This document shows positions 5,798 through 7,335 of a DNA stretch of 7,335 nucleotides, piece after piece (position 1 is the first letter of the stretch; every line of letters starts with the position of its first letter). The stretch lies in assembly GCA_015295885.1 (NCBI GenBank), contig DVEE01000320.1, forward strand, positions 1-7,335. Direction: 5' to 3'. The notes under the pieces are model-generated. The model was not told the DNA's origin. It saw only the letters and a list, made by a program, of their open reading frames with translations, and searched no databases. Both the position numbers and the translations under genes were made by a program. The stretch is from Leptolyngbyaceae cyanobacterium M65_K2018_010 (GTDB lineage: Bacteria; Cyanobacteriota; Cyanobacteriia; Phormidesmidales; Phormidesmidaceae).

Positions 5798-6964
5798 TCA
5801 CGATAGTCTATGAAAGCGGCGGTGAACCTTGAGGAGCACCGGGATAGAAACCGCCTGAAGGGCAATCGAAAAGGCCACTAGCCAGGGAATCGAGCGATCG
5901 TACAAGATCCCCATCAGGGCACTGCCAACAAACCAGGCCAGACCGTAGCCAGTGTTGAAAATCCCAAAGGCTGAACCGCGCCGGTCAGCGGGCACAAGGC
6001 CGGCCACGGCGGCTTTCATGATCGATTCCTGGGCTCCCATGCCAATACCCCACAGCACCATGCCCAGAATAGCTGTGGCCAAGTTACCGAGAAAGACGAG
6101 CGGCGCGAAGAATAGCGATAGGGAAACCGCCAGCATTAAACTCCAGAGGCCTATGCGGTCAAACCAACGGCCAAATAGCAAGGCCGCGATCGCATCGACT
6201 CCCATGGCGAGGGCATAGAGGAGGGCAATCTGACTGGGGGCGTTGACCCCCGACTGTTGGAGGTGAAAGGCAATCAGGGGAAAATCAGCAAACCCAGCGG
6301 CAATCAGGCCAATACCTGCCAGATAGAGCCAAAACAGGCGCGGCAGCCCAGCCGTCTCTAAATCAGCGGTGGTGGGTTCAAAGTCTTTGGGGTTGGGATA
6401 CAGCCGCTGGGTGATCATCAGCACCCCTAAACCCACCATCGCGGGAATCACTAAAATCCCAAAGCCCCCCCGAAAGCCGAACTGCCACGCCAGCATGGTG
6501 GCGACCATGAGCGGTCCCGCTACCGCCCCAATCTGATCCATCGCCTCATGCAAGCCAAAGCCAAAGCCCCGACCAATCTGCATAGCGCCGTGGGAGAGCA
6601 ACACATCCCGCGGCGGGGTCCGAATGGCTTTGCCGGTGCGCTCGGCAATCATCAAGCCAGCGGCGGCGGGCCAGGTGCTGGTGAGGGCCAGCAGGGGCAC
6701 CACGGTGGTATTGATGGCGTAGCCCAGGGTGGTAATGCGCCAGTATTGACGGGTGCGATCGCTAAGGTAGCCAATCCCAATCCGTAGGCCATAGCCGATC
6801 AACTCTCCCAGGCCAGCCACCAGACCCACGATAGTGCCGGTAGCCCCTAAACTGCCGAGATAGGCGCCGGTAATACTGCGGGCCCCTTCGTAGGTGGCAT
6901 CGGCACAGAGACTCACCACCCCCAACAAAATCACAAACCTGAGCGCTGAATGTTTGTGGGTCAT
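5798..6964 (-). CDS. Major facilitator superfamily (MFS) transporter
   Basis: The product is 388 residues, a usual MFS length, with about 12 hydrophobic segments in two halves separated by a polar linker near residues 186-208. The loop between helices 2 and 3 carries the MFS motif A (GYLSDRTRQ, residues 65-73), and its counterpart in the second half is GRWFDRIG (265-272). A conserved-looking cytosolic stretch, ERTGKAIRTPPRD (108-120), resembles a group of prokaryotic MFS proteins usually annotated only as transporters; it may prove diagnostic of the subfamily. Substrate cannot be told from sequence. The ATG at 6962-6964 is preceded by GGAG on the - strand (6972-6975), seven bases away. The gene starts 38 bp after the DUF190 stop and ends 34 bp before the toroid gene's ATG, so all three probably share a transcript. 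The PII-like neighbour suggests ligand-dependent control of transport, but that is inference. Confidence 0.88.
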   Translation of the reverse strand: MTHKHSALRFVILLGVVSLCADATYEGARSITGAYLGSLGATGTIVGLVAGLGELIGYGLRIGIGYLSDRTRQYWRITTLGYAINTTVVPLLALTSTWPAAAGLMIAERTGKAIRTPPRDVLLSHGAMQIGRGFGFGLHEAMDQIGAVAGPLMVATMLAWQFGFRGGFGILVIPAMVGLGVLMITQRLYPNPKDFEPTTADLETAGLPRLFWLYLAGIGLIAAGFADFPLIAFHLQQSGVNAPSQIALLYALAMGVDAIAALLFGRWFDRIGLWSLMLAVSLSLFFAPLVFLGNLATAILGMVLWGIGMGAQESIMKAAVAGLVPADRRGSAFGIFNTGYGLAWFVGSALMGILYDRSIPWLVAFSIALQAVSIPVLLKVHRRFHRLS

Positions 6965-7002
6965 GGTTGATCTCCGGCTGTCAGTTCAAAGGGAGTAGCA
7001 AT

Positions 7003-7335
7003 CTAGGGAGACTGGGTGAGCGGCGCAGGGTGAACCACTTCAACGGTATCCCTCAGCACAATGCCACCCCCGACCATCGACTGCACGATCGGCAAAAACC
7101 CTTCGATCTTTTCCCGGTTGTCAATCAGGGTGATGACCATGGGTAAGTCGGAAGAGAGCTCAATCATACCCAACAAAACCTTGCGATCGTGGTTTTTCTT
7201 GCCGTAGCCGGTCAGGCCGCGCAGCACCGTGGCCCCCATTAACCCATGCTGTCGGGCTGCTTCAACCAGAGCCAGATAGGTGGGTTTACCCTGCCAGTGT
7301 TCTGCTTCGCCTAGGTAGATGGTTAAGCGTTCGTA
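7003..7335 (-). CDS. DUF190 family PII-like protein, 5' end missing
   Basis: The open frame runs off the right edge of the window. The visible 110 residues begin YERLTIYLGEAEHWQGKP and continue with ATVLRGLTGYG, LSSDLPMVITLIDNREKI and a C-terminal VEVVHP. This order (RL.IYLGE...W.GKP, G.TVLRG..GYG, SSDLPMVI..ID..EKI) is the DUF190 pattern. DUF190 proteins have the ferredoxin-like trimeric fold of PII signal proteins and are usually about 100-120 residues, so only a few N-terminal residues are lost. No biochemical role is firmly established; many DUF190 genes sit beside fluoride channel (crcB) genes. Here the partner is an MFS gene 38 bp downstream. An internal ATG at 7237-7239 would remove the first strand and part of the fold, so it is not the start. 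The real start and promoter lie beyond 7335. Confidence 0.88.
   Translation of the reverse strand, partial: YERLTIYLGEAEHWQGKPTYLALVEAARQHGLMGATVLRGLTGYGKKNHDRKVLLGMIELSSDLPMVITLIDNREKIEGFLPIVQSMVGGGIVLRDTVEVVHPAPLTQSP

Larger units (their letters stand above)
488..6762. repeat. Five HIP1 octamers (GCGATCGC)
   Basis: Exact copies are at 488-495, 2590-2597, 3708-3715, 6186-6193 and 6755-6762, all inside genes. HIP1 is strongly over-represented in many cyanobacterial genomes, which makes this the best taxonomic clue. None falls in the toroid-protein gene or in either long intergenic region. Confidence 0.9.

Noticed and set aside
5764..5865. TTG-initiated N-terminal extension of the toroid protein
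   Set aside because: It would overlap the MFS gene by 68 bp and adds 34 residues outside the fold; the ATG at 5761-5763 fits the repeat structure better.
7003..7239. Stand-alone 78-residue protein starting at the ATG 7237-7239
   Set aside because: The frame stays open to the window edge, and the upstream residues (YLGEAEHWQGKP) are clearly part of the DUF190 domain, so this is an internal methionine.

Overview
The window looks like cyanobacterial chromosome. The HIP1 octamer GCGATCGC occurs five times in 7.3 kb (about 0.1 expected by chance), base composition is moderate GC by eye, and the largest gene joins a membrane iron-sulfur module to a regulatory cytosolic half, an architecture I associate with cyanobacteria. 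A filamentous, Leptolyngbya- or Phormidium-like organism is a reasonable guess, but the species cannot be read from this sequence.

Layout from left to right. (1) At 1-86 (+) is the 3' end of a small zinc-ribbon protein of the DUF2256 family. (2) A hairpin at 117-134 separates it from a convergent gene, 178-738 (-), for a six-helix HdeD/DUF308 membrane protein. (3) 748-1450 has no recognisable protein gene. It does hold a good rho-independent terminator (945-966, + strand) with no + strand gene upstream, which suggests a small RNA. (4) 1451-4249 (-) encodes a 932-residue protein. It starts with eight membrane segments carrying NapH/CcoG-like cysteine motifs, continues with a long helical cytosolic part containing a repeated motif, and ends in a cyclic-nucleotide-binding (CNB) fold whose ligand pocket looks degenerate. 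(5) 4250-4887 is a second intergenic region, with a palindrome plus direct repeat, a 60-base interrupted hairpin and three copies of a 9-base repeat. (6) 4888-7335 (-) is a tight three-gene cluster transcribed right to left: a DUF190 PII-like protein (cut by the window edge), an MFS transporter 38 bp downstream, and an alpha-alpha toroid protein of the prenyltransferase/squalene-cyclase fold 34 bp after that.

How the parts may work together. The PII-like protein, transporter and toroid protein are probably one operon, so the small soluble protein may sense a ligand and modulate transport. The toroid protein appears to lack the zinc-binding histidine of protein prenyltransferases, so it is unlikely to be a canonical one. 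The 932-residue protein looks like a membrane electron-transfer module with a built-in cytosolic regulatory half. No CRISPR array, tRNA, rRNA, insertion sequence or defence system is visible. The most unusual items are the fused FeS/CNB protein, the divergent toroid protein in the DUF190-MFS operon, and the structured intergenic DNA at 4633-4778.
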